This document shows, in pieces, positions 1-8,886 of a stretch of DNA of 64,000 nt. This stretch comes from Amycolatopsis nalaikhensis. Its GTDB lineage: Bacteria > Actinomycetota > Actinomycetes > Mycobacteriales > Pseudonocardiaceae. Below the pieces are notes generated by a model. It saw only the letters and a list, made by a program, of their open reading frames with translations, was not told the DNA's origin and ran no database searches. A program made the translations under genes and the position numbers. Location of the stretch: NCBI RefSeq assembly GCF_030264295.1, contig NZ_CP127173.1, forward strand, positions 6,517,501 to 6,581,500, written 5' to 3'. Every line of letters starts with the position of its first letter. The stretch's first letter is position 1.

Positions 1-1
1 C

Positions 2-130
2 AACGACCCCGCCCCGGTTCGCCCCGAACTGCCGTTCGGCGGGCAGAAGAACTCCGGCCAGGAACGCGAAGGCGGCAGCGAAGGCATCGAGGCCTACACC
101 GAGGCCAAAGCCGTCGCCCTCCGCTTCTGA
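2..130 (+). CDS. Aldehyde dehydrogenase, C-terminal end (partial)
   Basis: The window opens inside a gene whose last 42 codons read as the C-terminus of an NAD(P)-dependent aldehyde dehydrogenase. The stretch PFGGQKNSGQEREGG followed by EGIEAYTEAK is the conserved end of that family. The catalytic Cys and Glu lie upstream, outside the window. The stop is 20 nt before the aminotransferase start, so the two are probably cotranscribed; such an enzyme would oxidise the aldehyde made by transamination of a terminal amine. The family is secure from sequence; the substrate is inferred from neighbours. Confidence 0.9.
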   Translation, partial: NDPAPVRPELPFGGQKNSGQEREGGSEGIEAYTEAKAVALRF

Positions 131-150
131 CCCGCTGCGAAAGGAAACCC

Positions 151-1458
151 GTGACCACCACGACCGACGCGCCCGCGTCGCCGACCGCCGAGCTCGCCGA
201 CCTCGACCGGCGCCGGCTCATCCACCCCCACACCGTCATCGGCGCCCCGGCCGAACCGCTCGTCCTCGACCGCGGCGAAGGAGCCCTGCTCTGGGACACC
301 GAAGGGCGGCAGTACATCGACGGCACCTGCGGACTGTGGCAGTGCCCGGTCGGGCACGGCCGGGCCGAGCTGGCCGCCGTCGCCGCCGAGCAGATCGGCA
401 GGCTGGAGTTCTACTCGTCCTTCGGCGACTACTCCAACGCCCCCTCGATCCGGCTCGCCGACCGGCTGCTGTCGCTGGCGCCCGCCGGGCTGGAGCGCGT
501 CTTCCTCACCAACGGCGGCTCCGAGGGCAACGAGACCGCGATCAAGCTGGCCCGCTTGGCCCACCACCACGCCGGCTCGCCCGAGCGCACGGTGATCCTC
601 GCCCGCACCGGCGGCTACCACGGCATGGGCGGCGGCTCGCTGGCCGCGACCGGGATCGACGGCCTGCGCGCCGGGTACGGCCCGCTCGTCCCCGGCGTCG
701 AGTGGCTCGGCAAGCCGCACGGCCTCGAGCACGGCCCGGACGCGACCGACCGGCTCGTCGAAGAGCTGGAACGGCGCATCGAGGAAATCGGCGCGCACCG
801 CATCGCCGCGTTCATCGGCGAGCCGGTCCTCGGCGTCGGCGGCATGGTGCCGCCGCCGGAGGGGTACTGGCCGCGTGTGCAGGAAGTGTTGCGCCGCAAC
901 GGAATCTTGCTCATCGTGGACGAGATCGTCACGGCGTTCGGGCGCACCGGGCACTGGTTCGGCAGCGAGCACTTCGGCATCGAACCCGACATGGTCGTCC
1001 TGGCGAAGGGCCTCACCAGCGGGTACATCCCGATGGGCGCGGTCCTGATCGGACAGCGGGTGCTCGACCTGGCCGACGGCGCGACCTTCCTGCATGGCTT
1101 CACCTACAACGGCCACCCCGTCGGCTCGGCGGTCGCGCTGGCCAACCTCGACATCATCGAGCGGGAGAACCTCCTGGAGCGGGCCCGCGTCCTCGGCGAG
1201 CGGCTGCGGGAGCGGCTCGAACCGCTGACGGAGCTGCCGCACGTCCGCGAGGTCCGCGGCGTCGGCCTGATGCTCGGCATCGAGTTCGACGGCGCCACGC
1301 CCACCGCGCCCGTGCAGGCGGGCTGCCGCGCGGACGGCGTCGTGGTGCGAGCCTCCGGCGCCAGCATCGTGCTCTCGCCGCCGCTGGTGATCACCGAGGC
1401 GCAGGTCGACACGCTCGCCGACGTCCTGTGCCGCCACGTCGCCGCGGCCGCGGGCTGA
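151..1458 (+). CDS. Class III PLP-dependent aminotransferase
   Basis: A 435-residue fold-type I aminotransferase of the class III (omega-amino acid/diamine) family, of normal length. NGGSEGNE near residue 121 is the phosphate-binding loop, VDEIVTAFGR near 256 holds the Asp that contacts the PLP ring nitrogen (D257), and VLAKGLTSGYIPMG holds the Schiff-base lysine, K286. The GTG start is preceded by AAAGGA at a proper distance. It sits between an aldehyde dehydrogenase and a PotABCD-type transporter, which suggests transamination of an imported amine such as a polyamine or omega-amino acid. Family certain, substrate inferred. Confidence 0.93.
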   Translation: MTTTTDAPASPTAELADLDRRRLIHPHTVIGAPAEPLVLDRGEGALLWDTEGRQYIDGTCGLWQCPVGHGRAELAAVAAEQIGRLEFYSSFGDYSNAPSIRLADRLLSLAPAGLERVFLTNGGSEGNETAIKLARLAHHHAGSPERTVILARTGGYHGMGGGSLAATGIDGLRAGYGPLVPGVEWLGKPHGLEHGPDATDRLVEELERRIEEIGAHRIAAFIGEPVLGVGGMVPPPEGYWPRVQEVLRRNGILLIVDEIVTAFGRTGHWFGSEHFGIEPDMVVLAKGLTSGYIPMGAVLIGQRVLDLADGATFLHGFTYNGHPVGSAVALANLDIIERENLLERARVLGERLRERLEPLTELPHVREVRGVGLMLGIEFDGATPTAPVQAGCRADGVVVRASGASIVLSPPLVITEAQVDTLADVLCRHVAAAAG

Positions 1459-1469
1459 GGGGAGGGACC

Positions 1470-2503
1470 GTGCGGATACCGAAGGTGCTGTCTGCGGCGG
1501 TACTGCTCCTGGCGACCGGGTGCGCCGTGTCGGAAGGCGGCGAGAACTCCGTGGTGTTCGTCTCCTACGGCCAGGGCGCCTACCAGGCCGGTCAGCGCTC
1601 GGCGTGGCTGAACCCCTACACGGCCGCGACCGGCACGACCGTCACCATCGACGGCCCCTCCAGCACCGCCAAGCTCAAGGCGATGGTGGAAGCGGGCAAG
1701 GTCACCTGGGACGTCGTCGACACCGAAGCGTCGGTGGCGGCCCAGGCGTGCGGCACCCTCGTCGAGCCGGTCGACATGGGACCGCTGGCGGCTTCGTTCC
1801 CCGAGCGCACGCTCACCCCGTGCGGAGTGCCGGACGCGTTCTTCGGCATGACCCTGATGTACAACGCGGACGTCTACGGCGCGCACCCGCCGACGAAGCT
1901 CGCGGACTTCTTCGACCCGCAGCGCTTCCCCGGCCGGCGGATCATCTACGGCGGCGACCCGAGCGTCGGGACGCTGGAGGCGGCCCTGCTCGCCGACGGT
2001 GTCCCGGCCGACCGGCTCTACCCGCTCGACGTGCCGCGCGCGCTCGCGGTGTACGACCGGGTGCGCCCGGAGCTCACCATCACCAGCACCTACGGCGACC
2101 AGCAGCAGCGGATGGCCGGCGGGCAGGCGGACATCGCGCTGATCGTCAGCGCCCGCGCCTACTCCCTGCTGAAAACCGGTGCCACGCAATGGAAAGTCGT
2201 CTCCGGGGTGCCGATCCCGGTGACGTGGGACGTGCTGGTCGTCCCCAAGGGATCCCGGCGCGCGGAACGGGCGAAGGACCTCATCCGCTACGCGTCCGAA
2301 CCCGCGCGGGCCGCCGCGTTCGCCGAACAGGCGGGCATCGGACCGGCGAACACGGCGGCGAAACCGGTCTACCCGGCGGCCGCCCGCGACCTGGACATCT
2401 GGGGGAAGACAAGGAGGACCTGCGCGTGCTCAGCGACGTCCGATGGTGGGCGGCGAACCGGATCGAGGTCGTGAAGACCTGGTCGGACTGGATGACCGGA
2501 TGA
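1470..2503 (+). CDS. Extracellular solute-binding lipoprotein of PotD type (apparent frameshift)
   Basis: Substrate-binding component of the adjacent ABC importer, anchored as a lipoprotein: the signal sequence ends LLLATGC, with the lipidated Cys at about residue 18. The body resembles spermidine/putrescine-type binding proteins. As given, the frame closes at 2474 with an unrelated tail. The frame one base back reads EDKEDLRVLSDVRWWAANR...WSDWM, a typical family C-terminus, and stops at 2501-2503, overlapping the next ATG as ATGA. One G appears to be missing from the G run at 2401-2405. The coupling of the stop to the permease start argues that the intact product ends at 2503 (344 residues). 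Start GTG with GGAGGG upstream. Confidence 0.85.
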
Positions 2504-3366
2504 CCGCCGTGCTCGCGGGGCCCGTCGCCCCGCCCCGTTCCCGCGCCGCGTGGCTGCTGCTGCCCGCCGCCGCGCTGCTGCTGGTGTTCTTCTGCTACCC
2601 GCTGGCCGTGATCCTCTGGCGCAGCTTCACCGAACCGGACTTCGGCGTCGGCAACTACCTCGCCGTGCTCGGCGACGAAGTGCAGATCCGGGTGGTGCTG
2701 CGGACCTTGCGGACCGCCGCGGTCATCACGGTCGCGACGCTCGTCGTCGCCTACCCGTACGCCTACGCCATGAGCCGGGTGGGCCGCCGCGCCCGCGGGC
2801 TCCTGACGCTGCTGGTCCTGATGCCGTTCTGGACCAGCGTGATGGCCCGCAACTTCGCCTGGTACGTCCTCGAACAACGCGGTGGCGTCATCGAAAAAGC
2901 CTTCGACGCCATCGGGATTCCCGGCGTCGCGCTGCTCGGCTCGGTCGCCGGGGTGACCGTGGCGATGGTGCAGGTGATGCTGCCGTTCATGGTGCTGCCG
3001 CTGCAGAACACCATGCTGGGCATCGACCGGAACCTGCTGCACGCCGCCCGCAGCCTCGGCGCCCGCGGGCCCGTCGCGTTCCTCCGCGTCTACCTTCCGC
3101 TGTCGCTGCCCGGCGTGCTCGCGGGCGTCTCGGTCGTGTTCATCATGTCCCTGGGCTTCTACATCACCCCGGCGCTGCTGGGCACCCCGCAGCAGGCGCT
3201 CGCCGCCCAGGTGATCGGCACGCAGGTCAACGACCTGCTCGACTTCGCCGGCGCGGGCGCGCTCGGCGCGATCCTGCTGGTGATCACCCTGGTCGTGCTC
3301 GCGGCCATCAGCCGCGTCGCGGCGCCGGTGGCCACCAGCGCGGCGGGAGGGACCGACCGTGGCTGA
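2500..3366 (+). CDS. ABC transporter permease, PotB type
   Basis: Inner-membrane permease of about 288 residues with some six hydrophobic helices. The EAA-loop that docks the ATPase is visible as AARSLGARGPVAFLRVYLP near residue 185. I chose the ATG at 2500 because it overlaps the restored stop of the binding-protein gene (ATGA); a longer form from 2443 would run through that gene's tail. It forms the membrane pore with the next permease. Family (binding-protein-dependent, MetI-like) is certain; polyamine or related amine as substrate is inferred. Confidence 0.92.
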   Translation: MTAVLAGPVAPPRSRAAWLLLPAAALLLVFFCYPLAVILWRSFTEPDFGVGNYLAVLGDEVQIRVVLRTLRTAAVITVATLVVAYPYAYAMSRVGRRARGLLTLLVLMPFWTSVMARNFAWYVLEQRGGVIEKAFDAIGIPGVALLGSVAGVTVAMVQVMLPFMVLPLQNTMLGIDRNLLHAARSLGARGPVAFLRVYLPLSLPGVLAGVSVVFIMSLGFYITPALLGTPQQALAAQVIGTQVNDLLDFAGAGALGAILLVITLVVLAAISRVAAPVATSAAGGTDRG

Positions 3367-4174
3367 CAACCTGGTCCGCGCCCGGCACGAACGCACGCTC
3401 GGCTGGGGACTGCGGGTGTGGGTGGTGCTCGTCGGCTTCGTGCTCGTCGTGCCGACGCTCGTGGTCATCCCGATGAGCTTCGGCGCCGGCTCGACCTTCC
3501 AGTTCCCGCCCGACGGCTGGTCGTGGCGCTGGTACGGCGAGTTCTTCGGCAGCAAGCAGTGGCTGGCCGCGCTGGCCAACTCCGTCCAGGTGGGACTGCT
3601 GGCCGCCGCCCTCGCCACCGTGCTCGGCGTCGCCGCCGCGTTCGGGCTCGACCGTGCCCGCTTCCGCGGCCGGGGCGTCGTGCGCCAGGTGCTGATGGCC
3701 CCGATGATCCTCCCCGGGATCGTCGTCGCGGTGGCGGTCTACGGCGTCTTCCTGCGCTGGCAGCTCAACGGCACCATGCTCGGCTTCGTGCTCGCGCACG
3801 CCGTGCTGGGCCTGCCGTTCGTCGTCACGTCCGTGCAGACGAGCCTCGCCGGGTACGACCCGACGATGGAACGCGCCGCCGCGAGCCTCGGCGCGACCCG
3901 GCTGACCACCCTGCGGACGGTGGTGCTGCCGCTGATCGCGCCCGGCGTCACCTCCGGGTTCGTGTTCGCCTTCGCGACGTCGTTCGACGAGGTCGTCATC
4001 GCGCTGTTCCTGCAGACCCCCGACATCAAGACGTTGCCCGTGCGGATGTACGAGTCGATCGTCCTCGAGATCGACCCGACCATCGCCGCGGCCTCCAGCC
4101 TCATCGTCGTGTTCACCACTGCTTTGCTGCTCGTGCCCCAGATCCTTCGCCGACGGAGCCACCATGACCGATGA
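3359..4174 (+). CDS. ABC transporter permease, PotC type
   Basis: Second MetI-like membrane subunit, 271 residues, with the EAA-loop AAASLGATRLTTLRTVVLPL near residue 175. It starts with GTG at 3359, inside the end of the first permease (8-nt overlap), with GGGAGGG as ribosome-binding site, so translation is coupled. The following ATPase gene overlaps its end in turn. The paired permeases of unequal sequence are typical of PotBC-type importers. Confidence 0.92.
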   Translation: MADNLVRARHERTLGWGLRVWVVLVGFVLVVPTLVVIPMSFGAGSTFQFPPDGWSWRWYGEFFGSKQWLAALANSVQVGLLAAALATVLGVAAAFGLDRARFRGRGVVRQVLMAPMILPGIVVAVAVYGVFLRWQLNGTMLGFVLAHAVLGLPFVVTSVQTSLAGYDPTMERAAASLGATRLTTLRTVVLPLIAPGVTSGFVFAFATSFDEVVIALFLQTPDIKTLPVRMYESIVLEIDPTIAAASSLIVVFTTALLLVPQILRRRSHHDR

Positions 4175-5210
4175 CACCCGCGGGATCACCACCGCGCACG
4201 TGACCAAGGCCTACCCCGGCGTCGACCGCCCGGCGGTGGACGACGTGTCGCTGCACATCGCCGACGGCGAGTTCATGACCTTCCTCGGGCCGTCGGGGTC
4301 CGGGAAGACGACCATGCTGTCGATGATCGCCGGCTTCACGCCGCTGTCCGCCGGGTCGATCACCGTCGACGGCCGGGAGATCTCCCGGCTCAAACCGCAC
4401 CGGCGCAACCTCGGCGTGGTGTTCCAGCAGTACGCGCTCTTCCCGCACATGACGGTCGCCCGCAACGTCGCGTTCGGCCTCGCTCGCCGGGGCAGGCCGA
4501 GCGCGGAGATCGACCGCCGGGTGGCCGAGGTGCTGGAGATGGTCGACCTGACGGCGGTCGCGGATCGCTTCCCCCGCCAGCTCTCCGGCGGGCAGCAGCA
4601 GCGCGTCGCGCTCGCCAGGGCCGTGGTCTACGAGCCGCGGGCGCTGCTGATGGACGAGCCGCTCGGCGCGCTGGACAAGAAGCTGCGCGACCAGCTGCAG
4701 CGCGAGATCGCCCGGATGCACCGCGAGCTCGGCATGACGTTCCTGTTCGTCACCCACGACCAGCAGGAGGCGCTGACCCTGTCCGACCGCATCGCCGTGT
4801 TCAACCACGGCCGGGTCGAACAGATCGGCACGCCCGAAGACCTCTACGAGCGCCCGGAAACGTTGTTCGTCGCCCAGTTCATCGGCGAGTCGAACTCGCT
4901 GCGGCTGACGCCCGGCGAGGTGACGATCGTGCGTCCGGAGCGCGTGACCCTCCACCCGGGAGCCGAGTCCGTCCCGAGTGGACACCAGCGCGCCGGGGCG
5001 ACGGTGACCGACGTCGTGTACGTCGGCGACCACACGCGGGTCTGGCTGCGCTACGCCGACGGCGCGCGCGGGTGCGCGATCCTGCCCGCCGGTGCGGTCC
5101 ACGACCACCGGCCCGGCCTGGAGGTCGCCGTGGCGTGGCACCCGGAGCACCAAGCCGTGGTGCCGGACCCGGTGGGCACGCCGGAACTGGCCGGGAGCGC
5201 GGCCGGGTGA
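4164..5210 (+). CDS. ABC transporter ATP-binding protein, PotA type
   Basis: Cytoplasmic ATPase that powers the importer, 348 residues. Walker A GPSGSGKTT (residues 42-50), Q-loop QQYALFPHMT, signature LSGGQQQRVALARA, Walker B ALLMDEPLGALD and the switch His in FVTHDQQEA are all intact. The C-terminal ~100 residues form a TOBE-like regulatory domain as in PotA/CysA relatives. ATG at 4164 overlaps the permease stop. All catalytic motifs are present, so this is an active subunit. Confidence 0.95.
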   Translation: MTDDTRGITTAHVTKAYPGVDRPAVDDVSLHIADGEFMTFLGPSGSGKTTMLSMIAGFTPLSAGSITVDGREISRLKPHRRNLGVVFQQYALFPHMTVARNVAFGLARRGRPSAEIDRRVAEVLEMVDLTAVADRFPRQLSGGQQQRVALARAVVYEPRALLMDEPLGALDKKLRDQLQREIARMHRELGMTFLFVTHDQQEALTLSDRIAVFNHGRVEQIGTPEDLYERPETLFVAQFIGESNSLRLTPGEVTIVRPERVTLHPGAESVPSGHQRAGATVTDVVYVGDHTRVWLRYADGARGCAILPAGAVHDHRPGLEVAVAWHPEHQAVVPDPVGTPELAGSAAG

Positions 5211-6799
5211 GCGGGGAGCTGCTGCTGCGCGGCGGAACCGTCCACGGCGGCGGGACCGCGCTCCTGGTGCGGGACGGCCTCATCGCGGCCGTCGGCGACG
5301 ACGTCGTCTCGGACACCGCCCGGGTGATCGAACTGGACGGCCGGACGGTGGTGCCGGGCATCAACGACGCGCACCTGCACCTGGTGTGGCACGCGCTCAG
5401 CGGCCCCGAGTTCTGCGTCGACCTGTCCGCCGCGGCGAGTCTCGACGCGGTCGCCGAGGCGCTGGCGGCCGCCCCGGACGGCGAGTGGGTCGTCGGCCGC
5501 GGCTGGCGGGAAACGACGATCGCCGAGTTCGCGTCCGGCGCCGCCGAACCCGGCCGGGCCTGGCTCGACGGCGTGACCGGCGACCGGCCCGCGGTGCTGC
5601 ACCACGCGTCGTCGCATTCGGTGTGGGCCAACAGTGCCGCGCTGCGGCGGGCGGGGATCACCGCCGCCACCCCGGATCCGGTGGCCGGGGAGATCGTCCG
5701 CGACGCCCGCGGCGGGCCGACCGGGCTGCTGGTGGAAAGCGCGCAGGACCTCGTCGCGCGGTTGCTGCCGCGGCCGAGCCGGGCCGAGCGGCTCGACGCG
5801 ATCGTGCGCGCGATGGCGCGGCTCAACGCCCTCGGCGTCACCAGCGTGACGGATCCGATCGTCACGCCGGAGCTGTGGCGTGACTACCGCGACCTGCACG
5901 CCGAGGGCAGGCTGACCGTGCGCGTCACCGCGTTGCTGCACTGGGACTGGCCGTCGCCGACCAGCTCGGCCGAGGGCTTGGCCGCTCACCTGGAGGGCGC
6001 TTCCTTCGGCGGCGACGACTTCCTGCGGGCGGGCGGGATCAAGCTGTTCGCCGACGGCGTCCCGACCCACCGCACGGCCTGGATGCACGAGCCGTACCCC
6101 GCGGGCGGGCACGGCGACCTCGTCACGCCCGGTGGCACCACCGAGGAGCGGGTCGCCGAGCTGCACCGGCTCGTCGCCGTGGCCCACCGCCGCCGGGTCC
6201 AGGTGCAGGTCCACGTGACGGGGGACCGCGCGGCCGACGCCGTGGCCGACGCGATCGAAGCGGCCCAGGCCGCGGACCCGTGGCCCGGGGCGCGGCACGT
6301 GCTGATCCACGGCACGTTCCTCACGCCGCCGGTCCACGAGCGGCTCGCCCGCGCCGGGATCGGCGTGATCACCAGCTCGCTCATGCGGACGTTCAGCGGG
6401 CCGTCGATGGTGCGGACGGTCGGCGAAACCCGGTGGTCGCAAGCATTCCGTGCCCGGGCGCTGCTCGACCACGGGGTCTCGGTGGCGGACAGCTCCGACG
6501 CCCCGGTGACGAACCCGGACTGGCGGCGAGGGGTCGCGACGTTCACGGGAGCGCCGGGCCCGAACCCCTTCGCCCGTCCGGACGAGGGCGACCTGCTGAC
6601 GCGCGAAGAGGCTTTCGCGCTGTGGACGTCCGGTCCGGCGTGGCTGGAAGGCATGGAGCACCGCAAAGGAAGCCTGGCCGTCGGCCGGTTCGCGGACCTG
6701 GCGGTGTTCGACGCCGACCCGCTGACGGTCCCGGCGCCCGACCTGCTGGCGCTGCGGCCGGTGCTGACCCTGGTCGGCGGCCGCGTGGTCACCGCCTGA
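5207..6799 (+). CDS. YtcJ-type metal-dependent amidohydrolase, cytoplasmic
   Basis: A 530-residue amidohydrolase-superfamily protein (Amidohydro_3, YtcJ-like). VVPGINDAHLHL carries the metal-binding HxH, GIKLFADGVP resembles the lysine-containing strand, HVTGDRA and IHGTF carry later histidines and SSDAP the catalytic aspartate. The GTG start at 5207 overlaps the ATPase stop as GTGA, so it is the fifth gene of the transport operon. No signal peptide is seen. Known relatives hydrolyse N-substituted amides or formamides, so the imported compound may be an amide or acylated amine; that is inference. Confidence 0.88.
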   Translation: MSGELLLRGGTVHGGGTALLVRDGLIAAVGDDVVSDTARVIELDGRTVVPGINDAHLHLVWHALSGPEFCVDLSAAASLDAVAEALAAAPDGEWVVGRGWRETTIAEFASGAAEPGRAWLDGVTGDRPAVLHHASSHSVWANSAALRRAGITAATPDPVAGEIVRDARGGPTGLLVESAQDLVARLLPRPSRAERLDAIVRAMARLNALGVTSVTDPIVTPELWRDYRDLHAEGRLTVRVTALLHWDWPSPTSSAEGLAAHLEGASFGGDDFLRAGGIKLFADGVPTHRTAWMHEPYPAGGHGDLVTPGGTTEERVAELHRLVAVAHRRRVQVQVHVTGDRAADAVADAIEAAQAADPWPGARHVLIHGTFLTPPVHERLARAGIGVITSSLMRTFSGPSMVRTVGETRWSQAFRARALLDHGVSVADSSDAPVTNPDWRRGVATFTGAPGPNPFARPDEGDLLTREEAFALWTSGPAWLEGMEHRKGSLAVGRFADLAVFDADPLTVPAPDLLALRPVLTLVGGRVVTA

Positions 6800-6875
6800 T
6801 TTTCGGTATTCACGGCCGAGCCGCGTGCCCGGCCGAGTTCGTCCTGCACGGAAACGCCAAGGTAAGGAGAGTTCC

Positions 6876-8690
6876 ATGGAGAGTGATCTGGGCCGACGGC
6901 AAGTGTTGCGGGGAGCCGTCATGGCGGCCGCCGGAGCCGCGGTGGCGGGCGCGTTCCCGGCGGGGACCGCCGAGGCGAGGAGCGGCCCCGCCGACCTGAT
7001 CGTCCACAATGGCCGGGTCTTGACCCTCGACCAGCACTTCCGGAGTGCGGAGGCGATCGCGGTGCGCGGCGGGCGGGTGCTCGCGGTCGGCGGCGCGCGA
7101 GAGGTCAAGCGCCTCGCGGGTCCGCGCACCCAGCTGCTCGACGCCGCCGGTGGCACGGTGCTGCCGGGCATCAACGACTCGCACCTGCACCTGAGCTCGT
7201 TCGGGCTGAACCGTCCACCGTGGACGTACGACGTCGACAAAGCGACGATCGACGAGGTGGTCGAGGCCGTGCGCGCGGCGGTCGCCCAGGCGCCGTCGCC
7301 CGACTCGTGGATCCGCGGCGGCGGCTGGCAGGAGCTGAAGCTGCCGCGTGCGCCGCGGGCCGCCGACATCGACCCGGTGTCGGGGAACCACCCGGTGGTG
7401 CTGAAGGACTTTTCGGGGCACGCGATCTCGGTGAACTCGGCGGTGCTCCGGCTCGCGGGCATCACCCGCGACACGGTGCCGCCGGTCGGCGGGGTGATCG
7501 ACAAGGACGCCGACGGCGAGCCCACCGGCGTCTTGCGCGAAACGGCCAGAAACCTGGTGCAGTCGGTGATCCCGGCGTTCAGCGCGGCGGAGGTGTCCCA
7601 GGCGATCGACATCGGGGTGGGTCTCCTGCACGCGGTGGGCATCACGAGCCTGACCGAGCCAGGCATCGGCCTGGACACGCTGGAGATCTACCGGGACAAG
7701 GCGCGGGCGCGGAGGTTGCCGATGCGGATCACGGCGTTGCTGTCGGGCGGGATGGCCCCGGCGACGGTCCGCCGCATCCTGGGCGGCTACCGGCCGGCGA
7801 AGGACGTCGACCCCCGGTTCGTGCGGGTGGCCGGGATCAAGGTGTACGCCGACGGCATCCCGCGGTTCCAAACGTCCTGGATGAACCAGCCGTACCTCGA
7901 CGGCACCAACGGGACGATGGTCATCGACGGCGCGAACACGGCGGAGCAGATCGCGAACCTGCACGAGATGATTCGGCTCGCGACGGACGCGGGCATGCAG
8001 GTGGGCACGCACGCCACCGGCGACGCGACCACGGACGCGGTGGTCGCGGGCTACGTCAAGGCAGGCGGGCCCGACCTGCGGCACTACGTGATCCACTGCA
8101 ACTTCCCGTCGGCCGCGACGCTGCGGACGATGGCCCGCCACGACATCGGGGCCAACCTGAACGCGGAGATCCTGTACCTGCAGGGCCGCGTGCTGGAGTC
8201 GATCATCGGGCCGGAGCTGACGGAGTACCAGTGGCCGTACCGCAGCGCGCTGAACGCGGGGGTCCGGGTGGCGTCGGGGTCGGACGCGCCGGTGGTGGCC
8301 CCGGCGTGGTTGCGCGGCGTGCTGGCGGCGACGCTGCGCGAGGGAGCGGCGGGTCAGGTGGCGGGCGAGGCGGAGCGCATCACGGTGCGCGAAGCCCTCG
8401 CGACGTACACGTCGACGTCGGCGTGGCAGGACCACGCGGAGAGCTGGAAGGGAACGCTCGAGCCGGGCAAGGCGGCGGACATCTGCGTGGTGGGCGGCGA
8501 CGTGCTCGAGGTGGACCCGCATGATCTGGGCACCCTCCCGATCACCGCGACGGTGGTGGACGGGCGGGTGGTCTACGAGCGGTCGAGCGGTGCTCAGGGG
8601 ACGCTCGCGGACGCCGCGGCGTTGACGACGTCCGGCTGTTCCCACAACGGCCGTTGCTGCTGCGAGGTGGCGGAGGAGATCCGAGGCTGA
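6876..8690 (+). CDS. YtcJ-type amidohydrolase with Tat signal and Cys-rich tail
   Basis: A paralogue of the preceding gene (shared motifs PGINDSHLHL, GIKVYADGIP and GSDAPVV), 604 residues. It begins with a twin-arginine signal: GRRQVLRGA, a hydrophobic alanine-rich stretch and an AEA cleavage-like site near residue 36, so the mature enzyme is probably exported folded with its metals. The C-terminus adds a tail containing CSHNGRCCCEV, absent from the first paralogue and possibly a metal site. ATG at 6876 has GGAGA 5 nt upstream; 76 nt separate it from the previous stop. An exported copy could release the amine that the transporter then imports. Confidence 0.88.
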   Translation: MESDLGRRQVLRGAVMAAAGAAVAGAFPAGTAEARSGPADLIVHNGRVLTLDQHFRSAEAIAVRGGRVLAVGGAREVKRLAGPRTQLLDAAGGTVLPGINDSHLHLSSFGLNRPPWTYDVDKATIDEVVEAVRAAVAQAPSPDSWIRGGGWQELKLPRAPRAADIDPVSGNHPVVLKDFSGHAISVNSAVLRLAGITRDTVPPVGGVIDKDADGEPTGVLRETARNLVQSVIPAFSAAEVSQAIDIGVGLLHAVGITSLTEPGIGLDTLEIYRDKARARRLPMRITALLSGGMAPATVRRILGGYRPAKDVDPRFVRVAGIKVYADGIPRFQTSWMNQPYLDGTNGTMVIDGANTAEQIANLHEMIRLATDAGMQVGTHATGDATTDAVVAGYVKAGGPDLRHYVIHCNFPSAATLRTMARHDIGANLNAEILYLQGRVLESIIGPELTEYQWPYRSALNAGVRVASGSDAPVVAPAWLRGVLAATLREGAAGQVAGEAERITVREALATYTSTSAWQDHAESWKGTLEPGKAADICVVGGDVLEVDPHDLGTLPITATVVDGRVVYERSSGAQGTLADAAALTTSGCSHNGRCCCEVAEEIRG

Positions 8691-8824
8691 GCCTTGAACC
8701 GCTCCTGCCGCGGTACCTCCCCCTGATGAGGGATCTTGCCCCGAACCCCTGTCACGGGAGCCGACCGCGAAGGTTTCACGCACGAGCGACCGGCCTCGTT
8801 TCATCGGGGGAGCGAGGTGGCGTG

Positions 8825-8860
8825 GGAAGGCGGGCCCGTGCAGGGGCGGGCCCGCCTTCC
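8825..8860. terminator. Bidirectional hairpin terminator
   Basis: Perfect 14-bp inverted repeat (left arm 8825-8838, right arm 8847-8860, 8-nt loop) between the convergent ends of the amidohydrolase and IclR genes. There is no T-run, as is usual for actinobacterial terminators. Confidence 0.8.
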
Positions 8861-8886
8861 ACCTTCGGCCGGAGCACGCCGCTGGG

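Noticed and set aside
2397..2420. Programmed -1 frameshift in the binding-protein gene
   Set aside because: The G run does not form an X-XXY-YYZ slippery heptamer in the right phase, and several other genes here carry shifts without any recoding signal. A missing base is simpler.
8721..8760. CTGATGA followed by a short stem and GAA, like a hammerhead ribozyme core
   Set aside because: The residue after GAA is C, so the required A15.1-U16.1 pair is missing, and no proper cleavage site or third stem can be drawn. The 7-mer is expected by chance in a window this size.
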